Assembly (NCBI RefSeq): GCF_002844375.1
Contig: NZ_CP024199.1
Span: forward strand, 1,438,001-1,502,000
From: Thalassospira marina
GTDB lineage: Bacteria > Pseudomonadota > Alphaproteobacteria > Rhodospirillales > Thalassospiraceae
Reading direction: 5' to 3'
DNA length: 64,000 nt
Part shown: in pieces, positions 26,573 to 36,034 of the stretch
Numbering within the stretch: position 1 is the stretch's first letter
Layout: every line of letters starts with the position of its first letter
Position numbers and translations under genes: made by a program
Notes under the pieces: model-generated
The model's database searches: none
The model's input: the letters and a program-made list of their open reading frames with translations, nothing else
Told to the model about the DNA's origin: nothing

Positions 26573-27522
26573 GACAGCTTCACCCGTGGGTCCAGCAGCT
26601 TGTAACCGATATCAGCCAGAAGATTGCCAACCAGTGTAACCAGTGTTGCCAGCATCAACCCCGCCATGGCGAGGTTATAATCCGACCCGATAACGGCATT
26701 GTAGATAAGCCGCCCCATACCGGGCCATGAAAACAGGGTTTCGGTAATCAGCGCGCCCGAAAACAGGCTGCCAAATTCAAGACCCAGCAGGGTCACAACC
26801 GGCATCATGCCATTGCGCAGCGCATGGCGGGTAACAACCCCGGTTTCCGACAGGCCCTTGGCCCGTGCGGTGCGGATAAAATCCTGGCGCATGACCTCGA
26901 TCATGGAACCGCGCACAAACCGGATATGCGACCCGACACTGGCGATGGTCAGGGTTGCGACGGGCAATATCAGGTATCGCAGGCCCTGCCAGCCGCTGGC
27001 ATCGTCAAGCTGGCCGGTGCCACCCGCAGGCAGCCAGTGCAGGGAAACCGCAAATACCAGAATGGCCATTAACCCCAGCCAGAAAGGCGGGATCGAAACA
27101 CCGGCAAAGGCCGCCAGGTTAATGCCGTAATCGCGCAGGGAATGGGGTTTAAGGGCCGCATATATTCCGGCAGGCAGCGCAATGGCAAGTGACAGCGCCC
27201 AGCTTGCCAGCATCAGTTTCAGGCTGTTTAGCAGTGCCGGGCCAATAAGGGCGGTGACAGGCTGGCTAAACAGGCGCGAATAGCCAAAATCACCGCCAAG
27301 GGCCGCCGATAACCAGTGAAACCAGCGCAGGACAAGCGGCTGATCAAGGCCATAAAGGCCCTTAAGGCGTGCAATATCGGCCGATGTGATGGCAGGGTTG
27401 GCCGTGATCATAAGGTCAATCGGGTCGCCGGGCATCAGGCCAATCAAAAGATAGGCCCCGAATGACACCAGCACCATGACCAGTATGGTCTGCCAAAGCC
27501 GGGTAAGGATAAAGCGCCGCAT
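26569..27522 (-). CDS. Peptide-type ABC transporter permease, DppB/OppB class
   Basis: A 317-residue permease of the DppB class. It starts MRRFILTRLWQTILVMVLVS and has the GDPIDLMI segment, about six helices and the EAA loop TARAKGLSETGVVTRHALRN. Ends overlapping the DppC-class gene by four bases and starts six bases after the binding-protein gene. Imports a peptide, nickel, or opine-like ligand; which one is set by the binding protein. Confidence 0.93.
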   Translation of the reverse strand: MRRFILTRLWQTILVMVLVSFGAYLLIGLMPGDPIDLMITANPAITSADIARLKGLYGLDQPLVLRWFHWLSAALGGDFGYSRLFSQPVTALIGPALLNSLKLMLASWALSLAIALPAGIYAALKPHSLRDYGINLAAFAGVSIPPFWLGLMAILVFAVSLHWLPAGGTGQLDDASGWQGLRYLILPVATLTIASVGSHIRFVRGSMIEVMRQDFIRTARAKGLSETGVVTRHALRNGMMPVVTLLGLEFGSLFSGALITETLFSWPGMGRLIYNAVIGSDYNLAMAGLMLATLVTLVGNLLADIGYKLLDPRVKLS

Positions 27523-27528
27523 GGTGGG

Positions 27529-29196
27529 TTATTGATCCGTCCGATACCATTCTTCCGCCCAAAGCGAGCTTGGATACATATGCCCCGTGGGGCGAATACC
27601 CTTCAGCCATTTGGGGAAAATGAAACCGTTTTCACCATGATACAGCGGCAGGGCGGGAAGGTCGGTCGCATAGATTTTCTGCAATTCATGCCACAGCGGC
27701 ACACGCTTGTCGAAATCAAGCTCCAGCTCGATCTGGTCGATCAGGGCGTCAACCTTCGGGTTGTTGTAGCCGGTATAATTCTGGCCTTCAAAATGGTTTT
27801 CGGCGGTCGGGATCTGGTCGGATTTCAAAATGGTCAGCGGCAAATGTTCCGGGGCCGATATCCAGCCAAACATTGCCAGTCCGTCAAATTTGCGCTGGGG
27901 CAGGGTTTCGCCAAACAGCACGCGTGCAGGCTGGTTTAAAATATCCACATCAATGCCTGCCTGTTTCCAGCGGTTTTGCAACACCTGCTGGATCAATTGG
28001 CCGGTGCTGCTTTCAGTCGCACCATAAAGGGTGAAATGCAGGGTTTCACCCTGGGCGTTTTTGCGCATGGCATTGCCGGTGCGCGTCCAGCCCGCCTCAT
28101 TTAACAGGGCATCGGCCTTTTGCGGGTCAAACTGGTAATGCGGGACATCATCGGTAAAAACCGGGTCGTCTGGATGGATGAAATCCAGTGTCGGGGCGTT
28201 TTTGCCATCAAACAGTTTCTGGCTGATTTCATCGCGGTCAATGGCATAAAGTAGGGCCTGGCGCACACGTTTGTCGCCCAGCGGGGCAAAGGCGCTGTTC
28301 ACATCCAGATGATAAAAGGACAGGCCCTTTTTATAAAGGAAGTCGTATTTGTCGCCGAAACGCTTTTCAAAGGTAATAACCTTGTCCAGTGACAGGCCGA
28401 TTTCGCCGGGGGTATAATCAATCTCGCCTGCGCGAAGCGATGCTTCAAGGGCGGCGGTATTTTCAAAATTGCGCAACTGGATGGACTGGATTTGCGGCTT
28501 TTTGCCCCACCAGTACGGGTTGGCTTCCAGCATGACGGCACTGGCCGTGATCACCTTTTTGACCAGATAGGGGCCAAACCACAGGCCCGGTGTATCGGGT
28601 GCCGTGACATAAAGGCTGCGTTTCTGGTAGGTCGCCGGGTCTTCGTCATAGATCGCTTTTTCAAGATGGGAAGGCAGGATTTCAACACCCATAAAGGCAT
28701 TATAGGTGTAATCGATGCGATCCAGCGTAACGGTGAAATGCTGATCATCGACAATGTTGAAATCAACAATGCGGTTGAAAACTTCCTTGTTGGCGACGGC
28801 AACATTTTCGTTCTGGCCAACTTCGATGCTAAAGGCGACGTCTTTGGTCGTCAGGGCAGTGCCATCGCCCCATTTGGCATCGGCAGGGATGCTCAGGCTA
28901 AGCTGCACGCCTTCTTTGCCGTCCTTTAACGGCACCCGTTTTGCCAGCCCGTTTTCAAAGGATGGCACGGTTTCGCACATCAGGCAGGCGACTTTCCAGT
29001 CATGGTTATAAACCATGATCGGCCGGCGCACGAAGCCCAGGATATAGGATTGCACAGCCGAGGACGAAAAGGCGGGATGTAACGTTTCGGGATAGCCGCT
29101 TATACCGATTTTAAAGGTTTCAGCAGCCCTGGTGATGCCGGTTGATGATGCCAGCATCGCCCCTACCAGCAGCATTATCCCGAAAAACTTGCGCAT
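27529..29196 (-). CDS. ABC transporter substrate-binding protein, SBP family 5
   Basis: A 555-residue periplasmic binding protein of the peptide/nickel class. Signal peptide of about 24 residues (MRKFFGIMLLVGAMLASSTG, cleavage after TRA). Family features: GISGYPETLHPAFSS near the mature start, AKWGDGTALTTKDVAFSIE near 120, and RQALLYAIDRDEISQKL near 310. GGAGG precedes the ATG. First gene of the permease operon. The ligand cannot be assigned. Confidence 0.92.
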   Translation of the reverse strand: MRKFFGIMLLVGAMLASSTGITRAAETFKIGISGYPETLHPAFSSSAVQSYILGFVRRPIMVYNHDWKVACLMCETVPSFENGLAKRVPLKDGKEGVQLSLSIPADAKWGDGTALTTKDVAFSIEVGQNENVAVANKEVFNRIVDFNIVDDQHFTVTLDRIDYTYNAFMGVEILPSHLEKAIYDEDPATYQKRSLYVTAPDTPGLWFGPYLVKKVITASAVMLEANPYWWGKKPQIQSIQLRNFENTAALEASLRAGEIDYTPGEIGLSLDKVITFEKRFGDKYDFLYKKGLSFYHLDVNSAFAPLGDKRVRQALLYAIDRDEISQKLFDGKNAPTLDFIHPDDPVFTDDVPHYQFDPQKADALLNEAGWTRTGNAMRKNAQGETLHFTLYGATESSTGQLIQQVLQNRWKQAGIDVDILNQPARVLFGETLPQRKFDGLAMFGWISAPEHLPLTILKSDQIPTAENHFEGQNYTGYNNPKVDALIDQIELELDFDKRVPLWHELQKIYATDLPALPLYHGENGFIFPKWLKGIRPTGHMYPSSLWAEEWYRTDQ

Positions 29197-29291
29197 TCAT
29201 GCCTCCGTCTGGCGGGCGGACCCGCAGGATTTTCATTGTCTTTCAATGTGATTGAATTTGCGCCGCGGTGCAACGCCCGGATGCAGCCATG

Positions 29292-29323
29292 AAAAAAGGC
29301 CGCCCGCGCGGGACGACCTTTTT
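29292..29323. terminator. Intrinsic terminator downstream of pyrE
   Basis: AAAAAAGG...CCTTTTT flanks a GC-rich imperfect stem (CCGCCCGCGCGGGACGACC region) 26 bp after the pyrE stop. Confidence 0.65.
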
Positions 29324-29348
29324 AAAAAATGTTCTGTGCCTGGCGGGC

Positions 29349-30041
29349 TTAGTCGTGCTTGCCACCATGGGCTTTTGACCAGCCAATCGGATCGGCCAGA
29401 AAATCGCGCACACCGGCAATGGCTTCGGGGCTGAAATATTCGCCTTCTTCGGCAACGGCCAGCACATCGTGCCAGGTGCACAGGTAATGCAGTTCGATAT
29501 CGTCCTTTTTCAATTCTTCCAGCGCATTGGGGAACACGCCATAGAAAAACACGACAAAGGCATGTTTGCATTCGGCGCCAGCTTCGCGGATGGCATTGAC
29601 GAAATTGACCTTCGATGCACCATCGGTTGCCAGGTCTTCGACCAGCAGGACACGCTGGTTTTCGTGAATGTCGCCTTCAATGCGGGCTTTGCGGCCAAAA
29701 CCCTTGGGTTTTTTGCGCACATACTGCATCGGCAGGTCCAGTGCATCGGCCAGCCATGCGGAATAGGGGATGCCTGCGGTTTCGCCACCGGCAACAGCGT
29801 CAAAACGTTCATAGCCAGCATTGTCCGAAATCTGGCGGGCGGCCAGTTCGATGACTTTGCGGCGCGCACGCGGGAACGAAATCAGCTTGCGGCAATCGAT
29901 ATAGGTGGGGCTGGCCCAGCCCGATGTCAGGATATAGGCTTCTTCTGGGCGAAAATTGACCGCACCGATATCCAGCAGGATACGGGCGACAGTTTTGGCG
30001 GCATATGAACAATGCGATGCGGTTTTGGGCTGATCTGACAT
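29349..30041 (-). CDS. pyrE: Orotate phosphoribosyltransferase
   Basis: A 230-residue PRTase that converts orotate and PRPP to orotidine 5'-phosphate in pyrimidine synthesis. The PRPP-binding motif LLVEDLATDGASK lies near residues 131-143, and SGWASPTYIDCRKLISFPRA, YVRKKPKGFGRK and GGETAGIPYSAWLA fit the PyrE active-site loops. It is somewhat longer than E. coli PyrE (213) and matches the alphaproteobacterial form. Divergent from the enoyl-CoA hydratase gene. Confidence 0.93.
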   Translation of the reverse strand: MSDQPKTASHCSYAAKTVARILLDIGAVNFRPEEAYILTSGWASPTYIDCRKLISFPRARRKVIELAARQISDNAGYERFDAVAGGETAGIPYSAWLADALDLPMQYVRKKPKGFGRKARIEGDIHENQRVLLVEDLATDGASKVNFVNAIREAGAECKHAFVVFFYGVFPNALEELKKDDIELHYLCTWHDVLAVAEEGEYFSPEAIAGVRDFLADPIGWSKAHGGKHD

Positions 30042-30349
30042 GGCTGCGGTTCCTCTGGCTCGGATGACGCGCCCGTCTTAGCGTTTTCTGGCTCAAAGCG
30101 CAAAGAAAAGCCGCCATCCAACTGGTCAGGATTGCCGATTTGTTGGTTTGTCCTGCGCGCGGTTTTGCCTTTGGCGGCGGGGCAATGATGTTCTGGCGTG
30201 GTGTTTTGCACATGAATGGGCGCAAAAGGCAGCGAATCACAGGCTATAATTGTAATTTATTGTATCAACCCGCCAGTCGCGGATTGGCAAAAGCGGCAAT
30301 TCGCGTTATCGATGAAGGTCTTGATCCCATTGCGAAAGAGGGCAATCCC
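30042..30349. other. Divergent promoter region pyrE/enoyl-CoA hydratase
   Basis: 308 bp between divergent genes. No palindrome or known box stood out, and no ORF in it is convincing. Confidence 0.4.
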
Positions 30350-31135
30350 ATGATGACTGATGCCGGACTGATCGCCGATATTGCCGGGGGTATTGCCACT
30401 GTCACCATCCGCCAGCCAGAGCGTAAAAATGCCCTGACCAAGCCGATGTGGGCGGAACTTTCGCGCATGATTGCCGATTTGGGCGCACGCGATGATTTGC
30501 GCTGCATCGTTATTCGGGGCGGCGACGGGGCCGGTTTTGGGGCCGGGGCCGATATTCATGAATTTGTGCGCGAACGGCGCGGGTTTAACAAGGCGCGCGA
30601 TTACGGCCTTTTGCATGCCGAGGCTTTGCAAAACATTCAGTCCTGCATGCATCCGGTCATTGCGGCGATTGATGGGGTTTGTGTTGGCGCATCCCTGGTG
30701 CTGGCGGCGGCCTGTGATTTTCGCATTGCCGCGGATGATGCGCGCTTCATGATGCCGCCCATGAAACTGGGCGCGACACTGGGTTATCCCGAACTGCAAA
30801 TTCTGCTCGATGTGCTGGGCCGCGCGACTTTGATGGAAGTTCTGTTTGAAGGCCAGATGTTTGATGCCAGCCGCGCCCTGCAGGTCGGGCTGGTCAGCCA
30901 GGTGGTGCCGCTTGCCGATTTTGACACTGAAATTGAAAATGTCAGCCTGCGCATTGCCCGGGGTGCGCCGATCAGCCAGCGTATGCACAAAAAAATGATC
31001 AACCGCCTGACCGAAGGTGGCACCATTTCCTCCCGCGAATTTGACGAGGCCTATCTGGCCTTTGACAGCGATGATTTCGAAGAAGGCTATTCCGCGTTCC
31101 TGGAAAAACGCAAACCGGTATTCCAGGGACGCTAG
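30350..31135 (+). CDS. Enoyl-CoA hydratase/isomerase family protein
   Basis: A 261-residue crotonase-fold protein. The first oxyanion-hole segment GFGAGADIHEF lies near residues 61-71 and the second, AIDGVCVGASLVLAAACDFRIA, near 104-125. The usual PEVGLG-PGAGGT block is replaced by PPMKLGATLGYPELQIL, so the second catalytic Glu position is not the canonical one; an isomerase or hydrolase role is possible. GAGGG eight bases before ATG 30350 supports the start. Substrate unknown. Confidence 0.88.
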   Translation: MMTDAGLIADIAGGIATVTIRQPERKNALTKPMWAELSRMIADLGARDDLRCIVIRGGDGAGFGAGADIHEFVRERRGFNKARDYGLLHAEALQNIQSCMHPVIAAIDGVCVGASLVLAAACDFRIAADDARFMMPPMKLGATLGYPELQILLDVLGRATLMEVLFEGQMFDASRALQVGLVSQVVPLADFDTEIENVSLRIARGAPISQRMHKKMINRLTEGGTISSREFDEAYLAFDSDDFEEGYSAFLEKRKPVFQGR

Positions 31136-31156
31136 GAATAGTGCAGCCTTAGCTGA

Positions 31157-32233
31157 TCAAAAAGGCATGCCTGGTGTTAACGGCACATCGGTAATGCCGT
31201 AATCCACGCCCATTTTGTGCAATTCACTGGTAATTTGCGACCGGTGATGGGTTTGGTGATTGAAGATTTGCATATAAAGCACCTGAAGCGGCACATCGCG
31301 TACTTTGCCGGTGACATCGGCAAGGGTGCGGATATTTTCCTGCCAGCCAGTATTTTCGGGATCGGTCAGGGTTTCCAGAAACGCATCCATTTCTTCGCGC
31401 ATTTTACGCAGTTCGGCAAAATCATCGGCAATGATGATGGTCGGCGTGAAAGCCCCCGGATTACCGCCTTTAAGCAGGGTGGTAATGCGTTGATCGATAT
31501 AAAGAATATGATTAAGCGTGGCATGGATGGAGCCAAAAAACATGCCGCGATCCGCGCGGCGGGCGTCATCGCCGATCTGGTCGCATAAATCAAACAGGAC
31601 CCGGTTTTGCCAGCTATTATAGCGGGCCAGCTCGCGCCCGCAGGCGTTAAAATCCATCAATGGCATGTGATTGTTCCTGTTTTCAAAAGTCGGTTGGGGC
31701 ATTTCCGGTGTAAAGGGCATCCCCGTCACACCGTAATCCAGACCCAATTGGTAAAGCGCGCTGGTGACCTGCGAACGATGGTGGGTCTGATGATTGAACA
31801 TATGCAGAAAATAAACCTGCAAGGGAATATCGCGTGCGATTATATTGCGTCCGACCCTATCGCCCTCGACCCTATCGTGTTCGATTTGATGGAATGTTTT
31901 GCATTGCCAGTCTTTGGGGCTGTCAGGATCGGTGCATTTCAAAATGGCGGCATCGGTTTTTTCGCGCAAACAGCGCAGCGTCGCGAAATCGGGCGCGGGC
32001 AATTGTGCCGGGTCATAGGCACCGGGATTACTCCCTGCTAGCAGGGTTAAAATTCGCTGATCGACATACAGGATATGATGAAGGGTCGCATGGATGGTGC
32101 CAAAAAACAGGTCGCGTTTCGTATGCCGGGCGGCATCGTCCATTTGGGCGCACAGGCCAAAGACAATGCGATTTTGCCAGTGATTATAACGGGCCAGGAC
32201 CTGGCCGCAGGCATCAAAATCCATTAATGGCAT
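31157..32233 (-). CDS. Double DinB-domain protein (in-frame tandem duplication)
   Basis: A 358-residue protein made of two complete DinB/YfiT-like four-helix domains. Domain 1 is residues 1-175, domain 2 is 190-358. Both start MPLMDF-ACG-LARYN-WQNR, both carry the metal-ligand patterns FFG(T/S)IHATL(H/N)HILY and FNHQTHHRSQ, and both end with a (V/I)T-(M/V)P-TPxMP motif. They are joined by a short linker (PTFENRNNH). Ordinary DinB proteins have one domain (about 165 residues) and dimerise, so this is a covalent dimer. Domain 1 has an extra DRVEG/DRVGR repeat. Function is probably metal-dependent thiol or DNA-damage related, unproven. Confidence 0.88.
   Translation of the reverse strand: MPLMDFDACGQVLARYNHWQNRIVFGLCAQMDDAARHTKRDLFFGTIHATLHHILYVDQRILTLLAGSNPGAYDPAQLPAPDFATLRCLREKTDAAILKCTDPDSPKDWQCKTFHQIEHDRVEGDRVGRNIIARDIPLQVYFLHMFNHQTHHRSQVTSALYQLGLDYGVTGMPFTPEMPQPTFENRNNHMPLMDFNACGRELARYNSWQNRVLFDLCDQIGDDARRADRGMFFGSIHATLNHILYIDQRITTLLKGGNPGAFTPTIIIADDFAELRKMREEMDAFLETLTDPENTGWQENIRTLADVTGKVRDVPLQVLYMQIFNHQTHHRSQITSELHKMGVDYGITDVPLTPGMPF
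31852..31877. repeat. 15-bp-period in-frame repeat in DinB domain 1
   Basis: CGACCCTATCG at 31852-31862 is repeated exactly at 31867-31877. The period is five codons, and it accounts for the extra residues in domain 1 compared with domain 2. Confidence 0.8.
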
Positions 32234-32289
32234 GCGTGTTCACCCCGTTACCGGTTTTGACAGGCAGGACGCCGGAACAAAAAAGAAAG

Positions 32290-32315
32290 GGCAGGGCCGT
32301 TTTGGTGGCCCTGCC
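32290..32315 (-). terminator. Intrinsic terminator of the Bcr/CflA gene
   Basis: GGCAGGGCC/GGCCCTGCC, 9-bp stem with 8-nt loop, followed on the minus strand by CCTTTCTTTTTTG, six bases after the exporter stop. Confidence 0.85.
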
Positions 32316-32320
32316 TGCCA

Positions 32321-33550
32321 TCAGGCGGCAATTGCGGTGTTTTCGGTGGCCTGTTTGGGTTTGGCGACCAGATGCGTCATCAGATTGGCAAAAATGCCAA
32401 AGCCCAGCATGCAGGTGGTTACCGGCCACAGACCATCTTCAAAGCTGTGCAGCCAGCCCAGGAAAACCCCGGCCAGTGCACCGCAGGAAAATTGCATGGT
32501 GCCCATAAGGGCGGTGGCCGTGCCGCCAATATGCGGGAAATACTGCATGAAGGATGCTGTCGCATTGGGGGCAGTCAGGCCAATGGCGCCCACCGAAACC
32601 ATGACCAGTGGCACCACCACATAAAGCGACGGGGTAAAGAAGTTGCAGGCAACAAACAGTGAGGCCGCCGCCACCAGCTGCACCACAACGCCAATCGCAA
32701 GGATTTGATGGCATTCCATGCGTTTTAGCAGCGGGTTATTGATGCGGTTGCAAAACACGATGGTCAGCACATTCGCCCCGAACAGATACGGGAAATGCGC
32801 GGCATCGACACCGAAATAGTCGATATACATAAAGGGGGAATCGGTCAGGAAGCTGAACATCACCGCACTTGCGCCGGTATGGGCCAGCATGAAGCCAACC
32901 GCATTGCGGGTGCGCAAAACTTCCAGATAGGTCCACCATACACGCCGGGCCGGGCCAGCATAACGTGGGCGCAGTTTGGTGGTTTCGGGCAGTTTCATCC
33001 AGATGATGACCAGCATCACGCTGCCATAAATCACCAGCAACACAAAGATCGACCGCCAGCTTGAAAAGGCCAGCAGGCCAGCCCCCACCGTCGGGGCGAC
33101 CAGCGGTGCAATCATCATGATGACCGCGATCAGCGCAAACATGCGCGCGGCTTCCTTGCCGTCAAACAGGTCACGGACCGACGCGCCAACAATCACCAGG
33201 GCAAAACCGCCGCCAATCGCCTGGACAAAGCGCATGATATTGAGCGCAAGCGGGCTTTGCACCGTCAGGATGATGGCGCTGGCAAAAACGTAAATGGCAA
33301 GGCCGGTCAGGGCGACGGGGCGACGGCCGACACGATCCGACATCGGGCCGCCGGTAAGCTGGCCAAGGGCAAAGCCGATCAGAAAGCAACTGATCGAAAC
33401 TTCGACATCGTGAATGGGCGCGCCAAAATCCTTTGCCATGGCCGGAATGGCAGGCAGGTAGGTATCAATCGCAAAGGGTGCGATGGCCGTCAGGGCGGCC
33501 AGCAAAATGGCAAGCCGTTTGGTATTTAGCGACACAGCAGGGCTGTTCAT
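32321..33550 (-). CDS. Bcr/CflA-type MFS drug exporter
   Basis: A 409-residue major facilitator with 12 predicted helices. The loop 2-3 motif GQLTGGPMSDRVGRRPVALT (residues about 58-77) and the opening LAALTAIAPFAIDTYLPAIP fit the Bcr/CflA drug:proton antiporter subfamily. An exporter of a toxic small molecule is likely, specificity unknown. It has its own terminator and a 440-bp upstream region, so it is monocistronic. Confidence 0.92.
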   Translation of the reverse strand: MNSPAVSLNTKRLAILLAALTAIAPFAIDTYLPAIPAMAKDFGAPIHDVEVSISCFLIGFALGQLTGGPMSDRVGRRPVALTGLAIYVFASAIILTVQSPLALNIMRFVQAIGGGFALVIVGASVRDLFDGKEAARMFALIAVIMMIAPLVAPTVGAGLLAFSSWRSIFVLLVIYGSVMLVIIWMKLPETTKLRPRYAGPARRVWWTYLEVLRTRNAVGFMLAHTGASAVMFSFLTDSPFMYIDYFGVDAAHFPYLFGANVLTIVFCNRINNPLLKRMECHQILAIGVVVQLVAAASLFVACNFFTPSLYVVVPLVMVSVGAIGLTAPNATASFMQYFPHIGGTATALMGTMQFSCGALAGVFLGWLHSFEDGLWPVTTCMLGFGIFANLMTHLVAKPKQATENTAIAA

Positions 33551-33876
33551 GGGGCGGTCCGATCCCGGTTGCTCTTCACGGTGAATAACGTTTTGCGGTT
33601 AATGGTCGTGTTCGGGCGGACTGAATTTCGGGTGGTGGTGGCCATCCCCAAAATGATTTACGTCCGTCGGGTTTTTCCCGAAACGGACGCTTTGCCTGCC
33701 TGATATAGTTTGAAACGATTCAATGGTGTTTATTATCCATAAAAATCCTCGCTATTCAAACAGCCATGATTATACAGCCCCGAATGGCTGCCATGCAATT
33801 TCACAAATTAAAGCCCTTTGCCCTTAACCAGGTTCATTTTGCCAGCGGCATTTTGGGGTCCTGCAAAGATTGGGGC

Positions 33877-33912
33877 GTCCAGCGTGCAGTGTCCAGCGTG
33901 CGTGTGCAGTGT
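33877..33912. repeat. Short overlapping direct repeats
   Basis: GTCCAGCGTGC occurs at 33877 and 33891, and GTGCAGTGT at 33884 and 33904. They lie just beyond the dct operon terminator. No function evident. Confidence 0.7.
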
Positions 33913-33935
33913 GCCGCGTGATAGAGCGGCAACAG

Positions 33936-33967
33936 AAAGGGGCGTCCTGTTGCCAGAACGCCCCTTT
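33936..33967 (-). terminator. Intrinsic terminator of dctPQM
   Basis: AAAGGGGCGT/ACGCCCCTTT, 10-bp perfect stem with 12-nt loop, 24 bp after the dctM stop. Confidence 0.8.
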
Positions 33968-33990
33968 GATTTGATATGCGGGTTGAAACC

Positions 33991-35400
33991 CTAGTAATTC
34001 ATCACCTTTTCCGGGCCCATCAGCAGGGTCGGAAGCCATGTGGAAATGGCGGGGATATAGGTGATGATGATCAGGAAGACCAGAAGGATCATCAGCCACG
34101 GGAAGGCTGCGCGCACCACTTTAAGCAACGGCATGCCTGTTATGCCCGATGTGACAAACAGGTTCAGCCCCACCGGCGGCGTGATCATGCCGATTTCCAT
34201 ATTCACCACCATGATGATGCCTAGATGGATCGGATCGATCCCCAGCTTCATCGCAATCGGGAACAGGATCGGCGCCATGATCATCAGGATGGCGGACGGT
34301 TCCATGAAGTTACCGGCAACCAGCAGGATGATATTGACGACAATCAGGAAACCCCAGGCCGGAAGGCCCCAGCCAATGATGGCTTCGGCGATGGTGTGCG
34401 GGATGCGTTCGGTCGTCAGCACATGGGCAAACAGCATGGCATTGGCAATGATGAACATCAGCATGATGGTCACTTTGCCGGCTTCAAGCAGAACGTGGCG
34501 GATGTCCTTGTCAAACGGCAACAGAACAATCGCCTTGCCCATCAGGCCCAGATTGCGTGAGGCAACCGCGCCAAAGCTGGTATTGCCACCAGCGGGCATC
34601 CAGGGCTGGTCCTTGATCGGACCCATGTCGCGGTAAAACAACACCGCAACAAGCATGGCATAGAACGAGGCAACGGCCGCGGCTTCGGTCGGGGTGAAGG
34701 CCCCACCATAAATGCCACCCATGATCAGAATGACCAGGAACAGGCCGCCCGATGCGGAAAGCAGGCTGCCGCCCCATTCGCCGAGGCTGGGTCGGTCCTG
34801 TTTGGGCAGGTTTTTAACCTTGGCGACCACAAAAATCGCCAGCATCAGCATGATGCCCACCATCAGGCCGGGAATAACCCCGCCCAGGAACATGCGGCCA
34901 ACCGACACCTGGGTTGCCGCGGCATACACCACCATCACGATCGATGGCGGAATAAGAATGCCCAGCGTCCCGGCGTTACAGATCACACCGGCGGCAAAGT
35001 TTTGCGGATAGCCCGAACGGACCATGCCCCCGATCACGATGGAGCCAATGGCCACCACCGTTGCCGGGGAGGAGCCGGAGACGGCCGCAAACAGCATACA
35101 GGCCAGAACCGATGCCATTGCCAGCCCGCCGGGGAACCAGCCCACGGAATTGACGGCAAAGTTGATCAGGCGGCGGGCCACCCCACCGGTCGACAGGAAG
35201 GTGGAGGCCAGAATGAAATAGGGAATGGCGAGAAGGGTGTAATGCTCCATCCCGCTGAAAAGTTTTTCTGCCAGGGTTGCCAGGCTGTCATTGCCAAAAA
35301 GCAGGATGGTTGCCAGCGAGGACACACCCAGCGACAGGGCGATGGGGGCACCAAACGCCATTAGGGCAAAAAGCAGAACAAACAGGAATGCAATGGTCAT
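33991..35400 (-). CDS. dctM: TRAP transporter large permease DctM
   Basis: A 469-residue integral membrane protein with about 12 helices, the transport subunit of a tripartite ATP-independent (Na+-driven) C4-dicarboxylate importer. The AAVSGSSPATVVAIGSI segment, GTLGILIPPSIVMVVYA and the C-terminal IGMITPPVGLNLFVTSGI are DctM hallmarks. Starts 24 bases after dctQ. It is somewhat longer than the usual 430 residues because of a cytoplasmic insert around 260-300. Last gene of the operon. Confidence 0.95.
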   Translation of the reverse strand: MTIAFLFVLLFALMAFGAPIALSLGVSSLATILLFGNDSLATLAEKLFSGMEHYTLLAIPYFILASTFLSTGGVARRLINFAVNSVGWFPGGLAMASVLACMLFAAVSGSSPATVVAIGSIVIGGMVRSGYPQNFAAGVICNAGTLGILIPPSIVMVVYAAATQVSVGRMFLGGVIPGLMVGIMLMLAIFVVAKVKNLPKQDRPSLGEWGGSLLSASGGLFLVILIMGGIYGGAFTPTEAAAVASFYAMLVAVLFYRDMGPIKDQPWMPAGGNTSFGAVASRNLGLMGKAIVLLPFDKDIRHVLLEAGKVTIMLMFIIANAMLFAHVLTTERIPHTIAEAIIGWGLPAWGFLIVVNIILLVAGNFMEPSAILMIMAPILFPIAMKLGIDPIHLGIIMVVNMEIGMITPPVGLNLFVTSGITGMPLLKVVRAAFPWLMILLVFLIIITYIPAISTWLPTLLMGPEKVMNY

Positions 35401-35424
35401 GGGGAAGCGATTCCTCTTTGGCGC

Positions 35425-35997
35425 TTAGGATGCGGAACGGGATGACCCGCCCTTTGCATCGTCATTGACATCGGCCTGACCGCCAAGCTGGTCGATGGCT
35501 TCGCGGGCTTCGTCAGCCAGGGTAAAGCCGGTCTGCTTGCCGGTAATGATCCGCCAGGCAACCTGTGCAAGACGGAATGCCAGCAGCGCACCGCCCACCG
35601 GCATGATCAGATAGACCACCCAGAGCATCAGCGGGGAATCTTCGGCTTCCATTTCCAGCATGTGGTTAAAGGCGACCAGTTCCCAGCCCCCTTTGGTAAT
35701 CCAGAAGCAGTAAAGCAGGCCTGCTGCAACAATGATCAGGCCGATAATGCGCTGCAGGGTTGCCGGAAACAGTTTCACCAGCGCATCAACACCAATATGA
35801 CTGCCAATCTTGACCCCGTAGGACATGCCAAACAGGATCAGCCAGGCAAACAGGAACTGGGTCATTTCCAGCGCCCAGGTAATGCCGGAATTGAACACAT
35901 ACCGGGCAATGACATTGGCGAAGGTAAGTGTAGTCATGGCGGCAAGCAGGAGGGCTATGAAGCCCTCCTCCAGCCGGGTAACGACCGTCGAGATCAT
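35425..35997 (-). CDS. dctQ: TRAP transporter small permease DctQ
   Basis: A 190-residue protein with four predicted helices, the small membrane subunit that pairs with DctM. TLTFANVIARYVFNSGITWALEMTQFLF (helix 1-2 region, residues about 23-50) is diagnostic. The C-terminal 40 residues are polar. 37 bases downstream of dctP, same operon. Confidence 0.94.
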   Translation of the reverse strand: MISTVVTRLEEGFIALLLAAMTTLTFANVIARYVFNSGITWALEMTQFLFAWLILFGMSYGVKIGSHIGVDALVKLFPATLQRIIGLIIVAAGLLYCFWITKGGWELVAFNHMLEMEAEDSPLMLWVVYLIMPVGGALLAFRLAQVAWRIITGKQTGFTLADEAREAIDQLGGQADVNDDAKGGSSRSAS

Positions 35998-36034
35998 CGT
36001 GAACGGTCCCTTATCCAGAAAGATTTACAGGGAA

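Larger units (their letters stand above)
33551..33990. other. Intergenic region between bcr-like gene and dctM
   Basis: 440 bp containing the bcr-like promoter side, short direct repeats at 33877-33912, and the dct operon terminator at 33936. No gene seen. Confidence 0.5.

Noticed and set aside
33877..33912. Short repeats near the dct terminator as a CRISPR or REP element
   Set aside because: Too short and irregular, with overlapping units and no spacer structure.
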